Assembly (NCBI GenBank): GCA_035943635.1
Contig: DASZBX010000071.1
Coordinates: forward strand, 129,321-193,320
Direction: 5' to 3'
Length of the DNA stretch: 64,000 bases
From: DASZBX01 sp035943635
Lineage (GTDB): Bacteria; Actinomycetota; Actinomycetes; Streptomycetales; Catenulisporaceae
A model generated the notes under the pieces. That model worked only from the letters and a program-made list of their open reading frames with translations, did not search any database and was not told where the DNA came from. Positions 17,146 to 25,440 of the stretch are shown piece by piece. The position numbers were made by a program, and so were the translations under genes. Within the stretch, counting starts at the first letter, position 1. Each line of letters starts with the position of its first letter.

Positions 17146-18263
17146 AGCCCGGCCGGGTCAGCCGCCGCGGCGATCGCCGCCGCCTTGGCGCCCTTCGCCG
17201 GACGGGCCGGCTTCGGCACCGACTCCACGGTCGCGGTCGCCGCGTCCACCACCGGAGCGTCCAGCTGCGGGCCGACCCCCAGCTTCTCCTTGATCTTCTT
17301 CTCGATCTCGTTGGCGATGTCCGGGTTCTCCTTGAGGTAGTTGCGCGAGTTCTCCTTGCCCTGGCCCAGCTGACCGCTGTCATACGTGTACCAGGCACCC
17401 GACTTGCGCACGAACCCCTGCTCCACACCCATGTCGATCAGACCGCCCTCGCGGCTGATCCCCTGGCCGTAGACGATGTCGAACTCGGCCTGCCGGAACG
17501 GCGGCGCCACCTTGTTCTTCACCACCTTCACCCGGGTCCGGTTGCCGACCGCGTCCGCACCGTCCTTCAACGTCTCGATCCGGCGCACGTCCAGCCGCAC
17601 CGAGGCGTAGAACTTCAGCGCCCGGCCGCCGGTCGTCGTCTCCGGACTGCCGAACATGACGCCGACCTTCTCCCGGAGCTGGTTGATGAAGATCGCCGTG
17701 GTCCGCGAGTGGTTGAGCGCACCGGTGATCTTCCGCAGCGCCTGGCTCATCAACCGGGCCTGCAGACCCACGTGCGAGTCGCCCATCTCGCCCTCGATCT
17801 CCGCCCGCGGCACCAGCGCCGCGACCGAGTCGATCACGATGATGTCCAGCGCGCCGGAGCGGATCAGCGTGTCCGCGATCTCCAGCGCCTGCTCGCCGTT
17901 GTCCGGCTGCGAGATGTACAGGTTGTCCGTGTCCACCCCCAGCGCCTTCGCGTAGTCCGGGTCCAGCGCGTGCTCCGCGTCGATGAACCCGGCCAGCCCG
18001 CCGGCCCGCTGCGCGTTCGCCACCGCGTGCAGCGCCACAGTCGTCTTGCCACTGGACTCCGGGCCGTAGATCTCCACCACCCGGCCGCGCGGCAGCCCGC
18101 CGACCCCCAGGGCGATGTCCAGGGCGATCGACCCGGTCGGGATCACCTCGATCGGCGTCCGGGTCTTGTCCCCCATCCGCATGAGCGAACCTTTGCCGAA
18201 CTGCCGCTCGATCTGGGCGAGCGCGGCGTCGATCGCCTTCTCGCGGTTGGTTGCCTCTGCCAT
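17142..18263 (-). CDS. recA: Recombinase RecA
   Basis: Strand exchange and SOS co-protease. The 373-aa product is near full length: MAEATNREKAID, Walker A GPESSGKT, EHALDPDYAKALGV, IVIDSVAAL, the L2 region with NQLREKVGVMFGSPETTTGG, and a typical acidic/Ala-rich tail. The ATG at 18263 has GGAGG ten bases upstream. The promoter at 18327-18349 has the RecA-ND (PafBC) form. No LexA palindrome was found in the leader by eye, suggesting that damage induction here depends mainly on PafBC. It is co-transcribed with recX. Confidence 0.98.
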   Translation of the reverse strand: MAEATNREKAIDAALAQIERQFGKGSLMRMGDKTRTPIEVIPTGSIALDIALGVGGLPRGRVVEIYGPESSGKTTVALHAVANAQRAGGLAGFIDAEHALDPDYAKALGVDTDNLYISQPDNGEQALEIADTLIRSGALDIIVIDSVAALVPRAEIEGEMGDSHVGLQARLMSQALRKITGALNHSRTTAIFINQLREKVGVMFGSPETTTGGRALKFYASVRLDVRRIETLKDGADAVGNRTRVKVVKNKVAPPFRQAEFDIVYGQGISREGGLIDMGVEQGFVRKSGAWYTYDSGQLGQGKENSRNYLKENPDIANEIEKKIKEKLGVGPQLDAPVVDAATATVESVPKPARPAKGAKAAAIAAAADPAGL

Positions 18264-18326
18264 GGTTCCATCGCCTCCGTGTTCCAATGCCCACCAGTTG
18301 GGCTGTGGGTTGGGCTTGCCGGGTAG

Positions 18327-18349
18327 ACGCTACCCGGCCCTACCGACAA
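18327..18349 (-). promoter_or_regulatory. PafBC-type (RecA-ND) promoter of recA
   Basis: Read on the minus strand, TTGTCGGT is followed by nine bases and TAGCGT. The described actinobacterial damage-inducible promoter is TTGTCRGT, then TAnnnT at that distance. The predicted transcription start is about 57 bases upstream of the recA ATG. Assignment rests on motif match only. Confidence 0.7.
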
Positions 18350-18549
18350 GATCCGCAGGCCGGACCGGAGCACGTCCCCGCGGCGGCGCAGGGCGCCTGT
18401 CTGCCACTGTGCCACGCCCCGGCCGCACACCGGGCCGAAAACCGTCAGATTTCGCCGCCGCCACCGCGGCCGGACCCGGTGTGACCCGACTCCCGGGCGT
18501 CTGCCTACGATAGGCCGGAGCGAAGCCCACAACAAGAGGTGATCAGCCA

Positions 18550-19584
18550 ATGCCCGCCATCAGCACCGCCACCGGGCTGCACTGGGCCGCTCCGGCGTAT
18601 TCGGGCCCTCCCCAGCTGCAGAACTCCGCCTACCTGACCGAGTGGGTGCTCAATCCCTGGGTGCTCGGGTTCATCGTGATCACCGGAGGGCTGTACCTGG
18701 CCGGTGTACGCAGGCACAAGTCCCGCGGCGGCCAGTGGCGCGCGAGCCAGACCGGCTTCTTCTTCAGCGGCCTGGCCGTGTTCGCCCTGATCAGCATGTC
18801 CTTCCTCGGCGCCTACGAGCGCACCTTGTTCTGGCCCCGGGCGGCCCAGAACACGCTGCTGCAGATGCTCGTCCCGATGATGCTCGCCCTCGGCGCACCG
18901 CTGACGCTCCTGCTGCACAACGTGTCCGAACAGACGAACGACCGCATCATGCGAGCCGTCCGCAGCCGCCCGGCCAGGATCATGACCTTCCCCGGCATCG
19001 TGTCGGCCTTCTTCCTAACCACGCCGTTCGTGCTGTACCTGTCCCCGTGGTTCGCAGCCGCGATGCGCAGCAGTGTGCAGAACGAGATCCTCCGCTTCAC
19101 CCTGCTCATCATCGGCTATTACTACTACTGGGCCCGCCTGCGCGTGGACCCTGTGCCGCACGAGTACCCCCACATGGTGTCGGTATGGATCACCTTCGCC
19201 GAAGCCATCACGGACGGAGCCCTCGGCATCATCCTGATGTGGGGCGACTTCACCGTCGCAGCCAGCTACTACGCCTCGCTCAACCGCCCGTTCAACGTGA
19301 TCCTGCACGACGACCAGCGCATCGGCGGCGGCGCGATCTGGGTCCTGGGCGACCTGGCCGGCCTGCCGTTCCTAGCCGCCCTGTGGCGCCGCATGTTCGG
19401 CGAGGACCGCGCCGAAGCCGAGGTCATCGACGCAGTCCTGGACGAACTGGAAGTCCGCCAGCACGCCGACTCCCCCCAGGGCGAGGACGAAGAAAACCAC
19501 CTCCCCGAAGGCCACCTGCGCCCCTGGTGGGAGAACGACCCCGTCCTCAGCCGCCGCTACGGCCTGGCCACCGACGACGACTGA
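18550..19584 (+). CDS. Cytochrome c oxidase assembly protein (CtaG family)
   Basis: The 344-aa polytopic protein has about seven hydrophobic segments between residues 30 and 285: LNPWVLGFIVITGGLYL, SGLAVFALISMSFLGAYE, a His-bearing LLLHNVSE region, YYYYWARLRVDPVPHEYPHM and IILMWGDFTVAASYYA. These match the caa3_CtaG family, implicated in delivering copper to cytochrome oxidase. The C-terminus is a long acidic cytoplasmic tail. AGAGGTG precedes the ATG by eight bases. It is a single gene, divergent from recA-recX; no oxidase genes are in the window. Confidence 0.88.
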   Translation: MPAISTATGLHWAAPAYSGPPQLQNSAYLTEWVLNPWVLGFIVITGGLYLAGVRRHKSRGGQWRASQTGFFFSGLAVFALISMSFLGAYERTLFWPRAAQNTLLQMLVPMMLALGAPLTLLLHNVSEQTNDRIMRAVRSRPARIMTFPGIVSAFFLTTPFVLYLSPWFAAAMRSSVQNEILRFTLLIIGYYYYWARLRVDPVPHEYPHMVSVWITFAEAITDGALGIILMWGDFTVAASYYASLNRPFNVILHDDQRIGGGAIWVLGDLAGLPFLAALWRRMFGEDRAEAEVIDAVLDELEVRQHADSPQGEDEENHLPEGHLRPWWENDPVLSRRYGLATDDD

Positions 19585-19752
19585 CTTCCCCCACCTCTCC
19601 GCCTCACTACGCTCCGCCCACCCCACCTCACTTCACCCCCGCATTCCTCTTCACCCCATTCGGGCTAATCCCTTCTTCGTACCCAATATACGTAAAACAG
19701 GGGATGTATAAACAAACCCCTCCTGAGAACCTGTCGATGTCGCACTGCAGAA

Positions 19753-19767
19753 CACGGAAAATCCGTG
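19753..19767. promoter_or_regulatory. Perfect palindrome in the leader of the Ig-like protein gene
   Basis: CACGGA, three A's and TCCGTG form an exact 6-bp inverted repeat 33 bases upstream of the ATG. The stretch 19660-19770 is A/T-rich for this genome and includes TATAAA (19707-19712) as a possible -10. The palindrome could be an operator or a leader hairpin. Confidence 0.35.
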
Positions 19768-19799
19768 ACAGCGCGACCATCCGACCAGGAGGTTCCACC

Positions 19800-20369
19800 A
19801 TGTCCCGTGTCTTGACCCGCGCACTGCTGCTCACCGCCGTAGGCGGAATGGCCCTGGCCCCGGCGATCGCCAGCGCGACCGACACCGCCCCGGACGCCGC
19901 GCCGCCCGCGACCACGATCACCCAGCTGACCACCTCGAAGGACCCCCAGGCGGGCGAGATGCTCACCCTCTCCGCGAGGGTCAGCCCCGAGGAGTCCGGC
20001 ACGACCGACACACCCCCGCCCAGCACCGCCCCCACGAAGAAGCCGACCGGCAACACCAAGGGCAAGGACACGAAGGGCACCGGCACGAAGGGCAAGGACG
20101 GCAAGAGCGGTAAAGGCGGCAAGGACGGAAAGGGCGGCAAGGGGAAGGGCACCAAGAACGGCACCCACCCCAAGCGGCACACGGCCGAGACCGGCGAGGT
20201 GACCTTCACCATCGACGGCAAGGCCCAGCCCTCCATCCAGCTCGCCCGGGGCCGCGCCACCGAGAAGCTGGAGCTGGAAGCCGGCAAGCACACCGTCGTC
20301 GCGAACTACTCCGGCGACCAGAACTACAGCGCAAGCAAGTCCGCGCCGCTGACCATCACCGTCAGCTAG
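19800..20369 (+). CDS. Secreted single-domain Ig-like protein with a Lys/Gly-rich insert
   Basis: The 189-aa preprotein has a signal peptide ending near residue 24 (IASA/TDTAP). The first Ig-like strands are TTITQLTTSKDPQAG and LTLSARVSP. They are interrupted by about 60 residues of Thr/Pro then Lys/Gly repeats (TKGKD, GKGGKDGKGGKGK). The fold then resumes with TGEVTFTIDGK and HTVVANYSGDQNYSASKS, as in bacterial Ig-like Big_3_5 domains. The basic insert would project from a loop and could bind acidic cell-wall polymers or DNA; that is inference. AGGAGG precedes the ATG. It has no operon partners. Confidence 0.8.
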   Translation: MSRVLTRALLLTAVGGMALAPAIASATDTAPDAAPPATTITQLTTSKDPQAGEMLTLSARVSPEESGTTDTPPPSTAPTKKPTGNTKGKDTKGTGTKGKDGKSGKGGKDGKGGKGKGTKNGTHPKRHTAETGEVTFTIDGKAQPSIQLARGRATEKLELEAGKHTVVANYSGDQNYSASKSAPLTITVS

Positions 20370-20938
20370 TGCTGGGGCCGGGAAGGTTCACCCCTTCCCG
20401 CCCCTCCACGCGGTGGGCACCCATAGTCCGCCCTGCTGCGGAGCAGAACGCACCCGAATACGGGCACCTGCTCCCCACCAGCCGAGCGCGGAGAACCGGT
20501 GAGCGGCAAACACTCCCGGCCACACCACCAGCAGACAACCAAGACAACACAGCCCGGCCGGCCCACCCGCCGGCCCGGGCCCGAGCCAGGGCACCGCCGC
20601 GCAACCGCGGCCCGCCCGCACAGAACCCCCCTGAACGTCGGGTAACGGCCGACCATGCCGTCCAGGGGGTTCGCAACAGCATCGACCGGAAAGATCCGGT
20701 ACCGGCGGTCCGGGTCATCGGACCGCCGCCCCCGGGGAGGGGGCAGCCCGGGGAACCGGGACCTCGACAGAGGCCCCGGAACCCCACACAGCGGGGCGTC
20801 GGCGGGGCGGACGGAGCCACACAGGCACCGCCCACGGGGCCCGCCGACGAACACCGGATCAACCCGGTCGATGCGCGAACGCAGCGGCATCGATCCCGGC
20901 CATGGACGGGATCGGTGCTCCTGCGGCATGCCCGAAAA
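20370..20938. other. 569-bp gene-free convergent region with several stable hairpins
   Basis: I see no credible gene. There are at least three strong stems: 20624-20633 with 20663-20671 (one bulge, enclosing GTCGG/CCGAC at 20637-20641/20649-20653), 20703-20712 with 20719-20728 (10 of 10 pairs), and 20728-20733 with 20739-20744. CCGGTACCGG at 20695-20704 is a perfect palindrome. The region separates the convergent stops of the Ig-like gene and guaB1, so some stems are probably terminators; the cluster could also be a structured RNA. Confidence 0.5.
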
Positions 20939-22378
20939 CTATTGCCAACTACTGTGCAACGGCTTGCCCTCACTGAACCCGGCCGCACTCTGCACACCGA
21001 CCACAACCCGCTCGTGGAACTCCGCCAGAGACCGCGCCCCGGCATACGTACACGAAGACCGCACCCCCGCGATGATCGAGTCGATCAGATCCTCCACACC
21101 AGGCCGCTGCGGATCCAGATACATCCGCGAAGCCGAGATCCCCTCCTCGAAAATCGCCTTCCGAGCCTGCTCGAACGCCGAATCCTCAGCAGTCCGCAAC
21201 CGCACCGCCCGAGCCGAGGCCATGCCGAAGTTCTCCTTGAACAACCGCCCCTGGCCATCGCGCTGAATATCACCCGGCGACTCATAAGTCCCGGCGAACC
21301 AGGAGCCGACCATGACATTCGAAGCCCCCGCAGCCAAAGCCAACGCGACATCCCGCGGATGCCGCACACCCCCGTCAGCCCACACGTGCTTGCCCAACAG
21401 CCGAGCCTGCGCCGCACACTCCATCACCGCAGAAAACTGCGGCCGCCCCACCCCGGTCATCATCCGAGTCGTGCACATCGCACCCGGCCCGACCCCGACC
21501 TTGACGATGTCAGCACCGGCCTCCACCAGGTCCCGCACCCCATCTGCCGACACCACGTTCCCAGCCACCACCGGCACCTGCGGATCAAGCCCACGCACCG
21601 CCCGCAACACGGCGATCATCTTCTCCTGGTGCCCGTGCGCAGTGTCCACCACGAGCGTGTCCACCCCGGCCTCCAACAACATCTTGGCCCGGCCCACCGC
21701 ATCCCCGTTGATCCCGATCGCCGCCGCAACCCGCAGACGACCACGGTCGTCAACCGCCGGCTCATACAAGGTCGCCCGCAAAGCCGCCTGCCGCGTCAGC
21801 ATCCCCGCCAAGGCCCCGTCCTCGTTCACGACGGGAGCAAGCCGGTGATGTCCCTGGGTAAGGCGATTGAATGCCTCTTCGGCGTCGATGCCGTTCGGTA
21901 CTGTCAGCAGCTCGCGGGCCATGACCTGCCCGATCTGGGTAAACCGGTCGACCGCGAGACAGTCGGCCTCGGTGACCACCCCGACCGGCCGCCCTTCGAC
22001 CACGACGACGGCCGCACCATGCGCGCGTTTCGGCAGAAGGTTCAACAGGTCGCCGACAGTATCTGTCGGGCGGACGACAATGGGTGTGTCGTAGACCACA
22101 TGGCGACCCTTTACCCACCCGATCACCTCGGATACAACGTCGAGCGGGATGTCCTGGGGAATGACCGCGATCCCGCCCCGCCGGGCGACGGTCTCCGCCA
22201 TCCGACGCCCCGCGACGGCCGTCATGTTGGCGACCACCAGCGGAATCGTCGTCCCGGATCCGTCATTGGAAGCCAGGTCGACCCCGAGCCGTGACCCGAC
22301 CGAAGACCTGACCGGCACCATGAACACATCGTCGTAGGTCAGGTCGTAAGGGGGGTTCAAATCATTAAGAAAGCGCAC
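20939..22378 (-). CDS. guaB1: GuaB1-family GMP reductase with CBS domains
   Basis: The 479-aa protein starts RFLNDLNPPYDLTYDDVFMVP and has VVANMTAVAGRRMAETVARR, a CBS pair (about residues 95-205), AAIGINGDAVGRAK and the catalytic-Cys loop GPGAMCTTRMMTG. This is the GuaB1 branch of the IMPDH/GMPR fold, long annotated as IMP dehydrogenase; mycobacterial GuaB1 has been characterised as a GMP reductase. It converts GMP to IMP for purine salvage. The start is a GTG at 22378, chosen because the family begins RFL; the frame stays open upstream without similarity. There is a gene-free gap of 214 bases before the acetyltransferase, with no clear signal. Confidence 0.93.
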   Translation of the reverse strand: MRFLNDLNPPYDLTYDDVFMVPVRSSVGSRLGVDLASNDGSGTTIPLVVANMTAVAGRRMAETVARRGGIAVIPQDIPLDVVSEVIGWVKGRHVVYDTPIVVRPTDTVGDLLNLLPKRAHGAAVVVVEGRPVGVVTEADCLAVDRFTQIGQVMARELLTVPNGIDAEEAFNRLTQGHHRLAPVVNEDGALAGMLTRQAALRATLYEPAVDDRGRLRVAAAIGINGDAVGRAKMLLEAGVDTLVVDTAHGHQEKMIAVLRAVRGLDPQVPVVAGNVVSADGVRDLVEAGADIVKVGVGPGAMCTTRMMTGVGRPQFSAVMECAAQARLLGKHVWADGGVRHPRDVALALAAGASNVMVGSWFAGTYESPGDIQRDGQGRLFKENFGMASARAVRLRTAEDSAFEQARKAIFEEGISASRMYLDPQRPGVEDLIDSIIAGVRSSCTYAGARSLAEFHERVVVGVQSAAGFSEGKPLHSSWQ

Positions 22379-22592
22379 GTGGAGACAGTCTACCCGGCAC
22401 AGCTGAACTGGCCACTCCAGGCTCGCCCTGGTCCCAGCCACACCAACCACGGCACCAGGCCCGAGCTCGCCACAACCCATTCACACTCGCCACCAACCAG
22501 TGACCGCTACCGCCTACGTCGCTCCGCCTTGGCCGCCGCGGCCATCACTGCCTACCGACACAGTCCGCCACCCGTCGCCCACCGTTCGCAGC

Positions 22593-23258
22593 TTATTTGA
22601 CGTCCTGCGCTTTCGCCGCAGACGACTTCCATTCCCCCTGCTCGTCATAAATCCTCACGATCTTCGCCGGCACGCCGGCCACGACGCAGTAGTCGGGCAC
22701 CTCGCCGCGGACGACCGACCCGGCCGCGACCACCACGTTCTTCCCGATGTGCGTGCCAGGCAGGATGACGGCGCCCGTACCCAGCCAAGACCCTGACCCG
22801 ATCGACACGGGGGCATTCACCGGCCACTGCTTTCCAATGGGTGTCTGAGTATCCAGATAACCGTGATTCTGGTCGGTGATATAGACATACGGCCCCGTAT
22901 AGACATCGTCACCGATATCGATCGACTCATGTCCGATCACATGACTGCCACGGCCGAGCACCACGCCGCTGCCGATCCGGACAATCGGCTTCGGCCCGAG
23001 ATCGTATTCCGGCAGGAAACCGGCGGAAATCGTCACATGCGGACCGACTATCGTGAAATGGCCGATGCTGATCCACTTCTCGCCGAGGATCGCACCCTGC
23101 GGAAAGGCGATGGCGCTGCCGTCGCCGAATTGCGCGAACGCCCGGGCGGCCGGTGCCGAGCTGGTGATCTTGCCCGCTTCGGACAACCGCTGCCATGCGC
23201 GCAGGAGCATCCGATCGCATCGATCCCGCAACCATGCTTTGTTCAACACAGCAACCAC
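22593..23258 (-). CDS. Hexapeptide-repeat O-acetyltransferase
   Basis: The 221-aa left-handed beta-helix acyltransferase has repeated turns of the IGSGVVLGRGSHVIGHES type, the catalytic-type His in YITDQNHGYLD, and a C-terminal GSWLGTGAVILPG...VAAGSVVRG...VAGVPAKIVR block typical of LacA/NodL/VatD-like acetyltransferases. Acetyl-CoA is the probable donor; the acceptor (a sugar, polysaccharide or metabolite) cannot be told. The start is a GTG at 23258 without a strong ribosome-binding site; a GTG at 23249 is an alternative. It is divergent from the MgtC gene. Confidence 0.85.
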   Translation of the reverse strand: MVAVLNKAWLRDRCDRMLLRAWQRLSEAGKITSSAPAARAFAQFGDGSAIAFPQGAILGEKWISIGHFTIVGPHVTISAGFLPEYDLGPKPIVRIGSGVVLGRGSHVIGHESIDIGDDVYTGPYVYITDQNHGYLDTQTPIGKQWPVNAPVSIGSGSWLGTGAVILPGTHIGKNVVVAAGSVVRGEVPDYCVVAGVPAKIVRIYDEQGEWKSSAAKAQDVK

Positions 23259-23421
23259 GGTATGCGATCAACCCGAGTTACCAGTACTACTGTCGCGCTT
23301 ATCCAATGCATGCCGCACCCCGTTTGATGCCGAATCCCAGCCCGGACCCTATACTCCTCTCCCACAGCCCGAAATAGGGGTCCCGTACGACACGGGCCGA
23401 ACAGCCGGAGGGGTGGGCGTC

Positions 23422-24072
23422 GTGCATTTGAGCGAGATGGATCTGATTATCCGGGTCGCGGTCGGGTGGGGTTTGACTTTCGTGCTGGGCTTCGAGCGCG
23501 CCGTCCGCGGCGCGTCCGCGGGCGACCGGACCTTCTCGCTCATCGGCGCGGGCACCGCCCTCATCGGCGCGCTCGCCCTGGTCTCGAACTCGCCGGCCGT
23601 GCTCGGCGGCGCGGTCACCGGCATAGGGTTCATCGGCGGCGGCCTGTGCTTCCGACAGGCCATGAGCGACCACGAAGTCCTCCACGGGGTGACCACCGCG
23701 GCGTCGATATTCGCCGCGGCCGCGATCGGCGCCGCCGCCGGGATCGGGGAGTTGCGCCTGGCCGCCGCGGCGACCCTGGCCGTGCTGCTGAGCCTGGAGA
23801 TCCGGCACATCCCGATCTTCCGCATACTGGACGCGCGTCGCTGGACGCCCTACTTCAACCACGATGACCACAAGCACTTCTCACTTCGGACCCTGGAAGC
23901 GGCGATCATGCACGGCCAGGCGGAAAGCGTGGAGAGGGCCGAGAAAGCCCAGGCCGCGGCTGCGGCGAGCACGGCCGCCGAGCCGGCTCTCACCGCTCAG
24001 GCCGAGCAGACGGCGATGAACGAAGTAGTCGCCGACCAGGTGGTCGAATCCGCCGGACGCGGCGGCCGTTAG
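23422..24072 (+). CDS. MgtC/SapB family membrane protein
   Basis: The 216-aa product has four hydrophobic segments (about residues 8-24, 38-55, 60-78, 95-125). The MgtC core is visible: FVLGFERAVRGASAGDRTFSLIG, GGAVTGIGFIGGG and GVTTAASIFAAAAIGAAAG. A His/Asp-containing FNHDDHKHF segment and an Ala/Glu-rich tail follow. MgtC proteins inhibit F-type ATP synthase or act in Mg2+-limitation and virulence responses in other bacteria; the role here is unknown. The GTG at 23422 has GGAGG ten bases upstream; an ATG at 23437 is an alternative. TATACT at 23350-23355 may be its -10. Confidence 0.85.
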   Translation: MHLSEMDLIIRVAVGWGLTFVLGFERAVRGASAGDRTFSLIGAGTALIGALALVSNSPAVLGGAVTGIGFIGGGLCFRQAMSDHEVLHGVTTAASIFAAAAIGAAAGIGELRLAAAATLAVLLSLEIRHIPIFRILDARRWTPYFNHDDHKHFSLRTLEAAIMHGQAESVERAEKAQAAAAASTAAEPALTAQAEQTAMNEVVADQVVESAGRGGR

Positions 24073-24126
24073 ACGCGCCGACCTGGGGCGATATCGGCGG
24101 AAGTAGATCCCGGACCGTCGGTATGT

Positions 24127-24132
24127 TAGATT
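24127..24132 (+). promoter_or_regulatory. Putative -10 element of the structured leader RNA
   Basis: TAGATT fits TAnnnT and predicts a start near 24139, the first base pairs of the closing stem described next. No convincing -35 hexamer is visible at 17-18 bases, so the assignment depends mainly on this positional agreement. Confidence 0.35.
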
Positions 24133-24137
24133 GACAG

Positions 24138-24289
24138 AGCCGGTACGCACGATGTCCCCGGGCCTCAACATTAGCCAGCGTGGAATACCGTCAGGCTGGA
24201 GCTGCGCTGTGCCACCCGCCGAGAGGTGACACGCGTACCGGCTTTAATCTGCATCGTTGGGCCGCGCCACTCCAGGTGGCGCGGCCCAA
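24138..24289 (+). ncRNA. Candidate cloverleaf leader RNA or riboswitch-like element with terminator
   Basis: An 11-bp closing stem (24138-24148 with 24233-24243, perfect) encloses three stems: 24151-24155/24168-24172 (one G-U), 24175-24179/24195-24199 (perfect), and 24209-24216/24225-24232 (one mismatch), the last stacking directly on the closing stem. Fourteen bases later comes a 14-bp perfect hairpin (24257-24270/24276-24289). The HAD phosphatase gene begins 134 bases further on. This looks like a sensor domain plus expression platform, or a separate small RNA with its terminator. It does not match the TPP, cobalamin, SAM, ZTP, c-di-AMP or glycine consensus that I know. Confidence 0.5.
24257..24289 (+). 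terminator. 14-bp perfect hairpin, intrinsic-type terminator in a leader
   Basis: TTGGGCCGCGCCAC pairs completely with GTGGCGCGGCCCAA around a TCCAG loop. AAGGTGTTT follows rather than a pure T-run. It lies between the cloverleaf and the HAD phosphatase gene, not at the end of a coding gene, so attenuation is possible. Confidence 0.65.
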
Positions 24290-24422
24290 GGTGTTTCAAC
24301 GGGTGGAAGCCGCGTGCGCGAGCGGAGGAAATACGCGACCATGGGTTCAGGCAACTGCGGGGCGCGGGGCGACCTCAGCCCACACCCGGGCCGGGCCCAG
24401 CAGCCAGAGAGGAATCCGGAGC

Positions 24423-25202
24423 TTGAGCAAGCACAGGCCAGTCACGACCTGGTTGACCGACATGGACGGCGTCCTGATCCACGAGGGGAACATGATCCCC
24501 GGCGCGGACGACTTCATCAGTCGGCTCCGTGACTCGGGCACGCCGTTTCTGGTTCTCACGAACAACTCGATCTACACGCCCCGGGACCTGCGGGCGCGGC
24601 TGGTGTCCACCGGGATAGACCTGCCGGAAGAGAACATCTGGACCTCGGCGCTGGCGACCGCGAACTTCCTGGACTCGCAGCGGCCCGGCGGGTCGGCCTA
24701 CGTCATCGGCGAGGCCGGACTGACCACGGCGCTGCACGAGGCCGGGTACACGCTCTCCGAGAAGGACCCTGACTACGTCGTGCTGGGCGAGACCCGGACC
24801 TACAGCTTCGAGGCGATCACGCGGGCGATCCGGCTGATCGACGGCGGCTCGCGGTTCATCGCGACCAACCCGGACGCCACCGGGCCGTCCCTGGAAGGCG
24901 CCCTGCCGGCCTGCGGTTCCGTGGCGGCGCTGATCACCCGGGCCACCGGGATCGAGCCGTACTTCGTCGGCAAGCCGAACCCGGTGATGATGCGCGAGGG
25001 CCTGAACAAGATCAAGGCGCACTCCGAGTCGACGGCGATGATCGGCGACCGGATGGACACCGACATCAAGTGCGGGATCGAGGCCGGGCTCGAAACCATC
25101 CTCGTGATGACCGGCATCACCCAGGCGGGCGACGTGGAGCGCTTCCCGTACCGGCCCTCGCGGATCGTCAAGTCGATCGCGGACCTGATCCCCGAGATCT
25201 AG
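24423..25202 (+). CDS. HAD-IIA family phosphatase (NagD-like)
   Basis: The 259-aa haloacid-dehalogenase phosphatase has motif I WLTDMDGVL with nucleophilic and acid Asp, motif II VLTNNS, the type-IIA cap in the middle, and motifs III/IV GKPNPVMM and MIGDRMDTDIKCGIEAGL. The substrate is unknown; NagD-type enzymes dephosphorylate small sugar or nucleoside phosphates. No ATG or GTG gives a whole motif I, so a TTG at 24423, with GGAGC just upstream, is the probable start. The long structured leader (24138-24289) suggests regulation after transcription starts. Confidence 0.88.
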   Translation: MSKHRPVTTWLTDMDGVLIHEGNMIPGADDFISRLRDSGTPFLVLTNNSIYTPRDLRARLVSTGIDLPEENIWTSALATANFLDSQRPGGSAYVIGEAGLTTALHEAGYTLSEKDPDYVVLGETRTYSFEAITRAIRLIDGGSRFIATNPDATGPSLEGALPACGSVAALITRATGIEPYFVGKPNPVMMREGLNKIKAHSESTAMIGDRMDTDIKCGIEAGLETILVMTGITQAGDVERFPYRPSRIVKSIADLIPEI

Positions 25203-25440
25203 GCTGCAGAGCACACAGCTTTGAGGTAACCCAGCGGGACTGCGGCCGGCTGCTCATAAGGGGTAGTGGTTGTCGGCCGTGGTCCGCTGGTTGCGGCGGT
25301 GACTGTGGGGGCAGCGGCGAGTCGTGTGAATTTGATGGACTGAGGGTGGGTCGTCCGGTGGTCGGGTGTGCCGTCCAGCGGACCTCGCAGATCACTCTTC
25401 CGGTCGAATGTCCTTCCGGGATACTGCTCGTTGAACAGGT

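Noticed and set aside
20626..20631. Six C's suggesting a 6C RNA
   Set aside because: In the 6C motif the C's are in hairpin loops; here they pair with a G run, and the second C-loop is absent.
24171..24190. Resemblance of AGCCAGCGTGGAA to the 3' part of a TPP riboswitch
   Set aside because: The other conserved parts (CTGAGA, ACCC, the CTGG partner) are missing, and the gene is not a thiamine gene.
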